From NCBI RefSeq assembly GCF_020184175.1, contig NC_065531.1:33005213-33069212 (forward strand): 64,000 bases of DNA, written 5' to 3'. Of the stretch, positions 30,601-45,600 are shown piece after piece. The stretch is from Aphis gossypii (lineage: Eukaryota; Arthropoda; Insecta; Hemiptera; Aphididae). The position numbers and the translations under genes were made by a program. The stretch's first letter is position 1. Each line of letters opens with the position of its first letter. The notes below the pieces were generated by a model, which was not told where the DNA came from, made no database searches, and worked only from the letters and a program-made list of their open reading frames with translations.

Positions 30601-33600
30601 TATGTACATATAGGAATATGTAGGTAGTGCATAATCAATATCCTTTTTTGAGGGTTGCGCAAATTAATATTGTTATTGTATAAAAAGTTATAATGTCAAC
30701 ATTTATTTATAATAGATTTCTGAATAAATACACTGATGTATTCTTATTTTTTATTGAAATAAAAAACATTTACTGTTACCATTATAATAATACCATAAAA
30801 TAATAACATGAATCATTGAAACCTAAAAAATTTGAATTAGAAAATTTCTCATCTTGTTGTAGAGATTCATAGTTTTTTTCTTTATCATAGAAAAAAGTGT
30901 TTTTAAGTTTCCACTCTAAAGAATTCCAATTATTACGTATCAATAAACCTTCGTTTCATTAAGTATAATGTTTAAATATATTGAATGTCATTAATCAAGG
31001 TTTTTGTATCATACTTAACACTCGTGTTTAATACAAATAAATGTTGAAAATCATTATAATGTATTATATCATATGGTCACAAAAAATATGGTTGACACAT
31101 ATTGAAATCATTGAATATAAAAAATAATAAATAAAATACGATAAAAATAAAATATTTTTCTTTTTCAAATACATGTGATATGCTTAATTTCTCATTGCGT
31201 TTTTTTTAACTAAGTATTTTTTGTATTGAAATAAATGCAATAAAATAAATTTGAACTTATATCAACAAAGAACCGTTTATGCAAAACATAAGTTTTAATG
31301 CACGCAAGAGCATGAAAAACTATTCAATCACAGAGCATTTCTCCGACCACAGTGTAGAGCAGGGGAAAATTTAATAATCGAAACTTGTCGTTGTCCATAG
31401 CCATGTCGTCATGTATATGAATATATTAAACATTATAATATATTATGTACATTCCGAAAGGTAATTTTATAGCGATAATAATGAGGAAACGCTGTGATTC
31501 CTTCCGTTACAAGACCCTCGAAAAACCATTATCGTCCCATTTATAAGAGGGAGGATATAATAATATAGACCCTTTTTTCCGAGTACCCGGACCAGCAGTA
31601 CCACCTCGGGACGTCTGGGGGATACGAAAAATGAAAAAGAAAGTAATCCGACGTGTATAATATGGGCTGCGGGAGAAGTGCGGCGGCGGCGGTGTAAGTT
31701 TGACACGAGACTTAGGCTCGTGTCCAATTATCGTTGTCGTGTATTATATATCATTATATGTATATAATCGGCGGTGGTGTGTTACGGGCCGTTGCGAATG
31801 ACTATACATTTTGCGGGGACGAATTGTTACCGGGAGTTGTGTGTGGGCAGATCAGGAAAGGGAGAGGGATCGTGTAAATCCCACGTCAGTCACCTCCGCG
31901 TTTAATATTATATATAATATACTTTATATAAACTGCTCGCACTTATTGCAACACATTAGTATTGTATATTACATTATATGCGCATCATAATAAAATAATA
32001 TAATACCGTCGTGCGTTACTCGTCGAAGCGGAGGCAGGAGACAAACTATTATATTATAATAATATCGTTATATTCGTCATCGTCGACTATACATATATAT
32101 ACAATAAAAAATAATACTCTGCATGCGTGTGGGGCTCGCATCGGTGTTCATCGGTGCGACTGCTGCGGTGCAGACAACTTAGGTGTGTATAGATGTATAT
32201 TGTATATACACACATTACATACATATATATATAAAACGACACGAGATTTGTTGTACGTGTATGCATGCGCATAATGCACCAACGCGCGACTCAACAATAG
32301 TATTTTAGGGTAAAACATTGTTCACGCACACACGCGCGCGCCAGAGCAAGAGAGAGGGCGCTCACGAGTAATATAATACCTGCGTATATATAAATATTTG
32401 TAAATGTTTTTTTCCACACCTATATATACGTGTGTGTGTGTGTGTGTGTGCGAGACCTTTTCCCTCCTCGTCCTGGGCCTGTATAAAGCGATTACAAAAG
32501 CTCTTTTTCGTGGAAGGGATGGGGAGGGCAACAGGCTCGTGCGACTATAAGTTTGCCGAGATTTCCGACCCTGTTTCTGACACATGTGTCACACGCGGCG
32601 CGCCAAATCCCCCACGCCCGGCAACTCCTCTCTACGACCACGCCGACTCTATACATGTACATTGTATATACCGACGGTAAAGTGCGCGAATAGACCATTG
32701 AATCCCATTTTCTCTACCCTTCGTACCAAACCGACGCCACGACCATTCGTACGCAGAGCCCGCGAGACAAACTCAGAGAGGAGAGAGAGGGAGAGAGATA
32801 GAGATAGAGAGATGACGACCTTTGTATGTAAATAAACCCCAGTGTCGGTTGTGACTGTCACGAAACGTAACCAAATGTTTGTCTCTCCGGCGGCTCAACC
32901 CACACTCGCCAAAGTCGTTATACGTGTATTTGTTTTTTAACCAATTTTTTTTTGTTTTTTTTAGTTTGTTCTACTTTTTTCTCTGTTTTCAGTGTTTACG
33001 GCGTCCAAAATACTTATCCCTTTTCCATTCGACACACGCCCTACATTAACCAAATATATATATATATAAATATATGTGTGTGTGTCCACTGTATGACATG
33101 CACTGCGTGTTTGTAGCAGCGTCTAAATTTTTATCATCAGACTTCAACGTTCTTCCGGCCACTCAATGAACGCGCCTATAATATTATACAACAAACAACA
33201 ACAGCGCAAACACCTCTTATCGTTGTCCACACTTAACACCCTATGAAAATGATGCAGCACGACTGTCGTCTGTCATCGCGGTATATGACGTGAATAGTGT
33301 TGTCTACGGATGTTGTTATATTATATTGTGTTATGATATAATAATAATATTATGCATACGCATACCGCGATGACACTGTTCTCTCGACCGTAAATCGTAT
33401 AACGTATGTGTGTACGCGGATCACACAAAAACCAATACCGCCAATGTGATGTAATATAATAAAACAGAACAATTAATTCATTGTACACTATTGATTATTA
33501 TATTTAATATATTAACTTCAAGCGAATCACACTTGATAATTGTACGCAAAAAAAAAAAATTTATTAAAAAACATATCAATATTCAAACGTTAAAATATAT

Positions 33601-36600
33601 TATAATAGTAGTTCATTGGTAATGCACAATATAATGGATAAAGAGTTTCTTTTTTTAATAAAATAAATTTAGCTCGCATAGAAACTTTTGACCATAGATA
33701 AACTAACGTTTAAACAAGAGAGATTAGAGATGAAACGATGTTACGCTTTACGTCGGTATCAGTTGTATTGGATTACAGATTCATAAACAATGCTGCATCC
33801 ATTAGTTTAATAGCAATTCAACTCTTTATCTAATATAATATTATAATAACATTAATAATTCATAATGAGAGTATCAAACGTTATAATTATAAATACCCTC
33901 ATCATAATATAATAAGTTACCTATCACTCTTCCCATTCGGACGGCCACAATTAATTTTCCACATAGCTGTGGGCTCGGGTCAAAGAAAAGTTATCAAAAG
34001 CAGTCATATCCATCCGACAGACCAAAAAATCATATAACATATTATCTGATATCTATTTTATATGTATTGATTAAATACTATTTAATAACAAATTATTAGT
34101 TGGTAGTTTGGTGTAAAATATTGCTTTTCTTCATTCATCATTTAAAAAATAAATCCATCCTTCAATGCCCATTGTCATTTTATTAGCATACAAACAATAT
34201 TTAAATCAACTACTCTAATATTCTTCTATAACTTAAATCAGAAAAAAGTAGTTTCAAATAATATAATGGAACTACGAAGAAAATATATTAATATTACCTC
34301 CCCTATAATTTTGATTACTAAAATATAAGTAATCAGATATTGCAATGTCTGTTTGCGTCAGGTTTACACTTTAATAATATCCATGTATGTATACAATATA
34401 TTATATTTATATATATTGATTCAGTGTAGGGCTTACGTGGAACCCTTGTCGACATGCATGTTTAATCACTTCGCATTGTTTAATCATGATTTAATGGAAT
34501 TTCTGAAGAATTAATCGTTTTTGAAATACGAGAAGTAACTCGTTCAAACTCTTTGAAAGGGTCCTTTGACCGAGGTCTCGTAAACCGTTTTCATTAACCT
34601 GAATGTTGGAAAAATTAAGTTTTCTGCAGATGCTCGAACCTAATTGGTTTTGTACGTTCGTACACTAATTAATTTTAATTTATAATGTAAAAATGTTTTT
34701 TTCCTGCGTATAAGCCTATATATAGTGTATGGATTAGTACCAATATAGTACAATAACATAAATATTAACATTTTTATAAACCAATAATTCATTTTTTATT
34801 TATGGAATCACAAAGCAACAAAATTACGGTTGATTGTTAAATAATGTACCAGTTACCTGTAGCATGTAGCACTAAACAATACAAGCGCTGAAGAATTTCG
34901 TTTTAATTAGCAAATTTTTTTTCTTTTTAACAATTGAATATAATAATATATTTATAATAGCAAATAGGCAGGAGAATCCTATAATGAAAATAAAATACAT
35001 AAACCTGCAGTAATTATGCTAATGCGATACACTCCATATGTTAAAACTAATATGCACAATTATTTAATATTTCAATATAAATCAGTACCAATAGTGAAAT
35101 AATAGATGTTAATAACAGAATGTATAAACTAATTAAATTAAACGTTGCAATAAATTCGTATCATGTATAGTTTGACTATAAATTATTTTTTTTTAATTAG
35201 TTCCATATAAAGACCAGGAATTTTTCAATCTTTCTCAAATTCTTTAGCCTTTCTGTATTTTATCATTATTTGGTCTTAATTTTTTTAGAAATAATAAATG
35301 AAAATATTTTTTACTTGATTAATAGATAAGTAATAGTGCGATACTTATAAAACAATTGATTACAGCATACAATTTTGAAAGATTTTCTTTTATATCGTAT
35401 TTTTTTTAAGTAATTATTATTCTACCAACTATTAATTTTACTAATTTTCTACCTAATTATATTAATATGATTTTCATTAACAACTAAGAGACAAAAGAAA
35501 TACAGGAGCGTGTTGAATAATTTCATATTGATAAATGAAATAATATATATTTATGTATTTTGACTTTCAAGTATTCAAAAAGTAGCCAAACCCCCGTGTT
35601 CACGATAATGAGAGGGTGTCAATGTAAGGATTGTGTGAAGGTTCATATATTTTTTCTTTAATCCGTTACACGTGGTCATATGACATTATAACGAGACCCG
35701 TTTATATCGTATTTAGGGGATAGTATTATCTGTGACTAATAAAAATATCTTCATGACACATTTATACAACCTGCAACTAAACTGATAAGGTTCATTCATC
35801 AAATGCACAATATAAATAAGTTATATTACTCTTTTAATTTTTTTTTTAAGTATTGAATAAAAATTATTTAAATAAAATTAATAATAAATAAATAAAAAAA
35901 ATGATTTCCTTTGATACACTACACAATTTATATGTTATATTAACTGTTTGATTTTTTTTTTAAATACATAGATCAAGACAATACTTTTATAGTTATAATT
36001 AATATTTTTTTTTGAACATAATATGGTTTTAATAAATTTGAATTGTGATAATTTTGACTGTGTAAGTCATCGACAAACTTGAACCTTTTTAGTTATAATT
36101 TTATTCTGTTCTTGAATTTAACTACTCTCAACAAAGTTTAATAACCTACTATTAAATTTTTGCAAATACATGTCATATTTTATTGAAATAAAAATAAAAT
36201 AAATATATGGTAGACTTTTTATGCTTATTATGGGTTTTAACAAAAAATCATATATTTAACTTAACATTAAACTTTTGTATTAGAATATTTTAAATCATGG
36301 TTATTTTTCTAGAGAACCTAAGATTAATAAAGGTAAATAGTACTATAGTAGATTAAGATCATAATAAGAAAAATAATATAAATATAAAAATAAAAAACAA
36401 GGTGTTTAGAAAAAAAAGGGACAGTCTTTTAAAGAGAATTAAACGCGTGGTGTAAAAAAAATGTAAAGCTTTAAGAAACCATTGAAGTACCACTGATAAC
36501 AAATTACATTAAAGGTCAAAAACTCTAGAGGTTTGGCCATCCGAAAACAGAAAACACGAACGTAAAATCAACAATTGTATGGTAACCGATGGAGAAAAGA

Positions 36601-39600
36601 CCTATTGTAATACCAACAAAGTGATGGATAGATAAAATAAAAAAATACTTCAAAATACAAGAAGTGACGAATGGAGAGGATAGAATCTAAGAGCGGGACA
36701 GCTGGGAAACAGTAACGACAAAGGTTAACTCACAGAATTATAAAACCAAAAAATAAAAAGAAGAAGAAGCAAAAATATAATATATCTATACTTCGTATTT
36801 TCACAGATTTAATATTGAATATTAAAATGTAAAAGAAAGGTATTCCAGATTTCACTTTATTACAACATAGCCAGCGGATAAAAAGTTGTTGTGGTCGAAA
36901 CAGATTGTTCCGGCAAGGGTAACGCGAACTAGCAAGCTTTTCACAACTCGTTCACCTCCACCGTCAACACGGTTTTCTACTCTTGCTTTTGTCCATCATC
37001 CCTCTCCGCTCTTTCAGGTCACGCCTCTCACTCGGGACCGTCTGTAGTGGCGTATCGTGTATAACCGTATTTTGTTATATATATAGGAAATACCTTAGAC
37101 ATGACGTCGCGCTATTGAATTCGTAGAACGAAACCAAAGAGAATACTCGCAACAATGACGCGCATATACATAATATATAGTCTCGGGGAAGGCGTGCGTA
37201 GTATGTATATATATATATAAAGGATAAAGGATCGGAAGGGAGCGTATATAGAGGAAGCATGGTCGGGGGAGGTTTTTCCGATGTAAAATTAGTCGTGGAA
37301 ACACCGTGATGACGATGGTGGCAATGTGCTACGCCAAGAGGTATATAGGCACAGCTATATAATATAAATACAGCGTCGAGTTGTTGGCGGTGCGGGGTGG
37401 GCCGGTGTGACGGCGTCCGAGGAAGGGTCTAATGGCGTTAAATTACCTGGCCGCAAAACGTGCGGTGTCGGCAACGGCGGCGACCGCGCGGGGATTATGG
37501 GTTACCAGGACACGGGTTAATACCGAAGCGGTAACCGCCTATATAAATACATATATATATATACACGCGATATAACGGCGGAGGCGGCGGCAGCAGAGGA
37601 GTCACGCGATACCCCGTGATTGCCGGCCATTTGGTGGCGCGTTAAATTGGTCGCCGCCGTCTTTTCCTCCTCGAGCGACCCCACCACGAATAGCAATAAT
37701 AATAAAATACACTTTTTATACGCCACCGGAATGGCCATGCACCGGAACCGGATGCGGAACAATTAATTCGTGGCGTAATTACGTACCTGTTGTTATATTC
37801 TAGTGTATGTAGGTATAGTTATTAGTTATTACGACGACAGCACGAAATATGCGTATAAATATTGATGCCACCACCCTTATATCCACCGCGACACAATAAT
37901 TTAATACATAATTTATACACATTATACGCCTACATGTTATTCTATTTTATAAAATATCTACAGTTTACCTTTAATCTGAACTTTCAGGTAAAATATTTAG
38001 AAATAATTAACGAAAAAAGTCATTTTATGCCTATATTACATTAAATGAAAGGAGAAAAAAATTCAAAAGTATAATCCCGCATTTGTCTTAAGTATATATG
38101 CTTGAGTGTATCACGATTCATTCCTATTTTCTTTGTGATAATTATATATGTAAACACTATAAAACACAGCTGTATATTCATTGTAGCTGACTCATCACGT
38201 AGGTACGTTATCTATGTTTTTTTTTTTCATAACAATAATATTATTTAAATATTACGTTTAACATGATATCTAGAATGGACTTATGTCAAATATACAAATT
38301 ACTATTTAAAAGACTTGATCGTATAACGAATCTTAATTGTAATTTAAAATACATTTTGCTTTGAGCATAATAATTGATTCTCAATATATTATATTATTAT
38401 TATAATATTCTTCAAAGCCAAACTACTTGCTCATTCGTACCTTATACAATACTTATCATTCTGTTTCACAAATTCTAGTTAATTTTCCTCTCAAACGAAT
38501 TTGATTAAAATGTAATACCTTATATTTCAATAAATAATTATTATAAATTGTACTTTGGTTTATCGTAAACATTAATGAATCACGCTTCGGAATTGGCCAA
38601 TAGCATATTTATAGGTACTTATAATACATATATTTAAATATATCATAACTAGATACTCATTCGTAATTTATTATGTATATATTATAGACATAGTATCTAT
38701 TCAAATCTAGTAAACTGGACGTAATAATTAATTAAAATAACAGCAATAAGAATGAAAAGTATTTTTTATAATACATTTATTCATTTTTTCTATCACGTTT
38801 TATTTTTCTTTATGAAAATTAGTTAATTATTTTTAACGAAATCAAAATAAAAAATTATAAGAATAAGTTCAATAATAATTAATAATATAATAATATAATA
38901 TTCATGGTTTCATGTATTCTACATACAACTATTATAGTAAAATAACGTCAAATGCGTGAATTATAATAAAATTATATGTTTTTTACAGTCATTCTTTCAT
39001 CTAATATAATACTTTTAGAGTTAAGCAAAAAGTGACAGTTTAATAACATATTATTAAGTTTTTTGATATAGCTCGAATTCTAACTTAACACACTCTAGTA
39101 TATAGAACATACCTACCTATATGTTACATTTAATATTTTGATGGGGTCTTTTCTTTTTTAATAAATTGAGTAATATCGATTGATGGCAAAGGTAAGGAAA
39201 AAAACAAAAAATAAAAATAATGCCATAACAGTATGTCTAGGGTTGTTTATACTTTTAACGAGCCGGCCCGTATATAGCGAAGAGTTTGCACGCTTTCGAC
39301 GGAGCGCATTATTTTATTAAGTTAGTCGGTTATACAAACAATAAAAGTGGTTCTTTATTGTTTCCTAAGTACCATCACGTCTCAATAGTATAGTCATACT
39401 ATAACCGTTTAAAATGTTCAATTAGCGATTGCGGCAAATCCATTTATATCTGCAATTTTCTATCAGAAAGTTGGCATTGCTAATGCACTTTTCTGCTATA
39501 CATAGCTAAAAACATCATGGACAAATGTTATTTAACGTGTGCACGCACAACACTTATGATATCATTTTGCCGATACAAATCGCCGTCCAAAAAATAGGGC

Positions 39601-42600
39601 TAAATAGACTACGCACAGGCCACACATAGTTTATTGGCAAGGAGTCACCCATAATAATTATGTGAACCATGTGATATTAGTTTAACATTAAAACAAATTT
39701 TTACAGAATGTCATAACTCATGTAAATACTTTTTACTTACATAAAAATACTATATATGTTTTTTATACTACTTGAAAAAATATATCTATGGCTCATAAGT
39801 AGGTTAAGATTTTCAATTTAACAACGGAAAAATGTATTCAACAAATATTGTTTTACCAGTGTCCATGAATGTCATTATGTCAATATACAACAATATTGAA
39901 ATAAATAGTGTTGCGAATTATAAATTGCAATAAGTACATTTTTAATATAAGTTGTAGGTAACTTAAAAGAAAAAAATATTATTTATTACTTGACATTATT
40001 AACTAAATAAAACGAAGAAAGTATTCTTTCAATTATTGCATAGATAATTATGTATATAGAAAATTTACCTTTATAATTACCAATATAATATATACATAAA
40101 TATTTAATTATTGTTTTTATTCATATTGATTAAATGTATATTATAATTAATTAATAAAATATTATTTTATTTACAATAGACATTAGACAGTTTTCATCAT
40201 AACGTTATTTTAATAGGTATTTAAATAACACAGAAATTTAAAAACCAGATAACAATATAATAGTTATTATATATTGTATGTAATATTGTCCAGGTTGGGA
40301 ATAATTAAAGATAAACAAATTAGCTTTTGAAATATCCAATTGATCAAAACTCTATCGCATTGGACAGAATACTATTAAATTAAAACTAAACAGCTAACCT
40401 TTTTTTTTTTTATTTATTTAAACATACGAGAGAAAATGGTAATATTCTTATACCAAAGGAGACAGGAAATAAAATGTCAAACATCATTTATATACAGAGT
40501 TTTCGATCCCTAAGTCAGATTTAAAGAGCGATAAAGCTTTTCGGAACACATGATAAAGAAGTTGCATTTAAAATGACTGTCAAAAAAAAAAACAATCGCT
40601 TCATTAAAACCTGACACAAATTTATTGATTTTCGTGAGATCATTTAATGCGCAATAAATTTAAATTATTTAAACTATACGTATCATTAGTCTAGAAATAT
40701 TTTGTCAAAATAAATAATATTTAATAATTGTACGCTTATTATGATATAATGTTAGTATACAACCAAAAGAAAGGTGTACTATGCTTAATATTTTGTTTTA
40801 AAAATAATTTTTTCTTGACACAGACTGGTTCGCTACGCATATTTATCAAAGTTTTTAGAAGTCTTATAAAATCAACTTTATTTATTCTTATTTGGGTGAG
40901 CTTTTATTTTTTACTCACCTATTATGAAAAATAAATTTAATTATCTTAAATTTAATTTAAAATTACATTTCCAAGTTTAAAGAAACTAAATTTCTGTAAT
41001 TTTTGTACCTATATGATTTTTCATTCTCCATTTAAATAAATGCATTATCTAAAATAAAGTAAGATACTCGCATATTTTACATTTTGTTGTTATTGAAGTT
41101 ATATTATGTAATAACTGTTATACACATATTTCAGTTAAACAAGATGATATTTATACAGAAATATACATTATAAAAACTAAATAAAATATGTTTCTTACAC
41201 TTTTATTTGATATTCAAACATTTCATAATTCTTTCGGAAAATGTAAAACAATAAAAATATTCTGCACTACTTATACCAAGTTCTACATTCATAATAATTA
41301 TATTACATATCTTGTTTCAGAACAGGTAGTAAAATAATATACTCTTAATACAATCATATTTGGTATTATTATCCGATAGTAAGTTAGATAGTATTTTTAA
41401 TTATAATAATGTTATTAAATATACAATTCATAATATATTATTTTCAATTTAAAGTTTTCATAAAATATCTATGCATTATTTTCCACTTAATAATTAATGG
41501 AGGTAATATAAAATAGTATAAGTGTTTAAATTACCATGAGATAAAAAAGGATAAAATTGTATCCTTTAACTAACGGCTAAAAAAATAAGATCCACATAAA
41601 TGATAGAATTATAAATATATCATATACACATACACATACTCATTATACACATCATACACTCACAATCATATTAAAAGTAATCGATTTAAATTCTTTAGTT
41701 TTTATTACTTAATATTTAATGTAATTGTTTAGTTGATAATTTTAGTTTTTTTGATAAAATTTTACTTCAATCAACATTTAACTACGTAATTTTTAAATGT
41801 TATATCAAAATATTAAATATTAACATGATAATTGAAACAATTTTAATATTTGCTTTGAAACCTTAATAATAATAATAAAAATGTTGTAATGATTATTTTG
41901 TAATAATTCATTTTTTTCAATAAATATTTTAACATATTAAACTGAGTAAGAAAATTTAATTATTATTTTACTAATTTATCATTTTTTTAAAGTAAATTTT
42001 CATTGGTTTATGACAATTATTATTTTTGATTCATAAACATGAACTAATAGTAATGCAACTAGAAATTTGCTCATCGATATCGTGTTAACACGTCAGCTAA
42101 CAATTCTACCATAATCCCGCAAGCTAGTATTCTATATAGTGGAACCATTTTTATCGCTAGAGAACTAAACTGTATTATTCTTTACCAACTACTTAAAGCT
42201 ACTTATAGCCTTACTAGCCACTTAGTGCCAGTTGCCTACGATCTATTTATTTTCTTACCAATTTATATTTTCTCAGTCAAGTTCATTACGCCAATATTCT
42301 CGAAATTAACGTAAGACAAGTGTAGGTATCCAAATATATTGTATAGACGTTCATTACAATGTCATATTGATATGTTTATGACAACCAAATTATTAAATAA
42401 AATATGCTTGTTAGGTCACCTGCATTTGCTAGCTAACGCTTAACGTTGTTCTTTTTACCAGTAATGTAATGAACATATTCTATTTTAATATAATTCAATA
42501 AAATTACCCCCCCCCCAAAAAAAAAAAAATAATAAGAATATCAAACTAAAGATATGTGCAATACATATAATAATATTTTATATTACCTATATTATATTCA

Positions 42601-45600
42601 TGTACATTGGAAATGAATTATATTTTAATAAAAATTATAATTAAAATTAATTGAAACATTAATTTTTAGAATTTTATTCTTACTAATCCATGTACATTTT
42701 TATTATTACGTATATAATGTTAGAATCCATGCTAACTACATGCATTTTTCAGGAATTATAAACAAATTATAATGAGTAAATTACTAATTTAAAAGTTTAA
42801 TATTTAATATTATACCTCGACTATACATTAATGTGTTCGTTTACCAGAAATGCTTTGTAATTTTAGTGATTATATATTTAATGAAAACATTCTTGATAAG
42901 TAAAAGAGAATGATGAATGATGTATTGCACAAACATTAAGTTCTAAGTTAACATACATTTGATATAAATAATTCGTCAAGGATTCGTTAGGATATTACGA
43001 AAAGTTATTTGCATTTTCATCACCATGAACACGTTTTAAAATTCATTTTATATTAATATGCTACTCATAATATAATAATAATTTTATTAAAAAGACTTGT
43101 AACTGTTGTTGTTATTTTTTTTTTTAAATCATCTCTTGATTTAAAATATAAGTTTTTGTATACGGCTAGTAATTATGAAATATTATCTGTAAAAAAATAT
43201 TTTTCTTTAGTACGGTAAACAAATTTAATTATAATGATTTCTAAAAATTAGAATTCTGAATAAATATGTGTTTGTAAATGAGATCAATGAGATCATAATA
43301 AATAGGTACAACGAAACCTTTGTTTATGTATAACTATTTATAATATATAATTTTTATTTAGAATAAATTGATCTAAACAGCTGATATTTTGTTAATACAA
43401 GATAATTTTTAATAGTTAGTGGCAACCATTAAAAATTATCTTATTATATATTAAAATATAATTGATATTATTAATCACTAATATACGTTCTTATATACAA
43501 TCAAACATAGTATATCATTTTTCATTTATCAAAAATTAAAACGTTTTTATTTTAGTTTAAAAGATTTACGTATAAACTTTGTGAACATTTTTTATAAAAA
43601 TGTGGTTTGAAGAAGTTTAAAAAAAATATATTCTAGCATAAAGACATTCAAAGTTTTTATTATGCAATAAACAGTATAAATTATTCCAGAATAGGGTGTC
43701 ATTAAAGCGGTAATTATTAATTACACATGCTAACGTGGTATAATAACTATTAAGACAAGTTAAAAGTAAACAGTCCAAAACTTTTTTAAGTCAAAAAACG
43801 GTCTTGATGAGTTATTAAATGAAATAAAAATATTAGGTGGTTGAAATGTTGAATAATTAGTATATTAAAAAAATAAGCAGCAAACAATTTTAAAAAGCTC
43901 CATAGATCAAATTACTAATTAAAAAAATATGTATACGATAGGAAATAAAATACTCATTCTTATCATAATAAAATGTTATAACTGAATTGTATTTATTGAT
44001 AATTTTTATGTTTATTAAAAAAAATATAATTATTATAAATATATAAACAAAAATACCAATTTCATTGTAATGTAACACAAAATAATAAAAGTAATAATTA
44101 TGCTTATGATTTTTAAATAAATCCGAATCAATTGGTTTCAAAATTCAAAAAATTTTTTTCTGTCAAAACTCAATTTTCACTACCATATTTGAAAATAAAA
44201 TGAAGCACGCAAAAAACGTAAACATGAAGATACATTTTTTATAACTTATAAAAGTTATATTATAATTTTAAATAATGAATGTTTTCTGATTGTCAAAATT
44301 GTAGTTCCCAAATTTATTTCTCTTAAGTTGAGAACAGATTAAGTTTAGATTCGGTTATACATTTGTATATATTATAATAATGCATTCCTGAGGGCGACCA
44401 AAAACCGTTTTTATACTTACCATCGTACAGAGAACCTACTTTTTTACAATGTAAAATATTAAATAATAATTTTCTTATTTCTTTGAGTATGAGACCACCT
44501 TGGTAGTCTCACATTCTCAAAAAAAAAAAAAAAGAAAAAAACAATTCACTAAGAGCCAAATGTCATGTTGTCGTTCATATTTTTAACGTTAATATAGCTT
44601 TATTTGGATAAAGCCCAACGAAATGTTTTAACTATGTAATACCCATTTGTCGAACATAAACAAGACAGTTACAATATTATAAATACAAATTCTCAATTGT
44701 GAACTTTATAAGGATCTGTGATAAAGAATGTTTTGTGTCTATTAACACTTTCACACTGATGACAATTTTTTTAAATCACTTAAATCGTATTTATTAACCT
44801 CTTTTGCGAACAAAATAACTCGTTTTGTAACGACTTAGGATTAAATTCCAAAGCAATAAAAGTTATCAATAAAGATCACATAATATAATAATGTGTGGTA
44901 CAGCCATATTTATTAGTCTTAAGATTGTGTGAATACTGAATTTTCCGTCACGTACAAAAGGATTTTCCTATATTGTTACTGCCGTTACACACACACACAC
45001 ACACACACAAACATAATGTAGTGGCGAATGCAATCTTCTAGCGGTCGTAATTTTTATTTCACAATTGCGTGATTCGTATGTCACGACGTTATCCGAATTT
45101 GGCAACGATTGTAGACACCACGACACCGGTAAAATAATTAACGCGGTGGTTGAACAAAGCGACGATAATAAAACGTACATATAAACGTTATCTACGACTA
45201 CGTGACTACCTCGGTGTATACTATATACCTAGAAATATACACATGTGTACAATGAGATATCTTTTAGTTGTTACCCTTTAATAGGTTAGCTTTGACCGTC
45301 TAAAGGCATAAGACGCACTATTTTTTTCAGTCAACTCTTGTGATTTTGAAGAGAAAACACGGTTTTATATAGTTTTTATTATCGATATTAAAATTTTAAA
45401 ATATAATTCTCAGGGTTTTCTGCCTTATTTTTAACGGCAAAATTCACACTGAAAATATAATATATTCAACATATTATACAATTCGCTGTTCTAGAATTAT
45501 AATATAATACATATTATATTATATGAAAATCAGAATACAAAAATTTTTTGCTCCTAAATCACAAAAACTGACCGAGAAAATTAGTGTGGTTCTTTGTTAA

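Noticed and set aside
32011..32861. Overlapping frames of 60-87 codons on both strands
   Set aside because: They arise from low stop-codon density in the CpG-rich island, overlap each other and lack domains.
44390..44440. Minus-strand splice-donor consensus GTAAGT near 44,416
   Set aside because: No open frame with receptor or other recognisable sequence leads into it, and the receptor exons on either side already join in phase.
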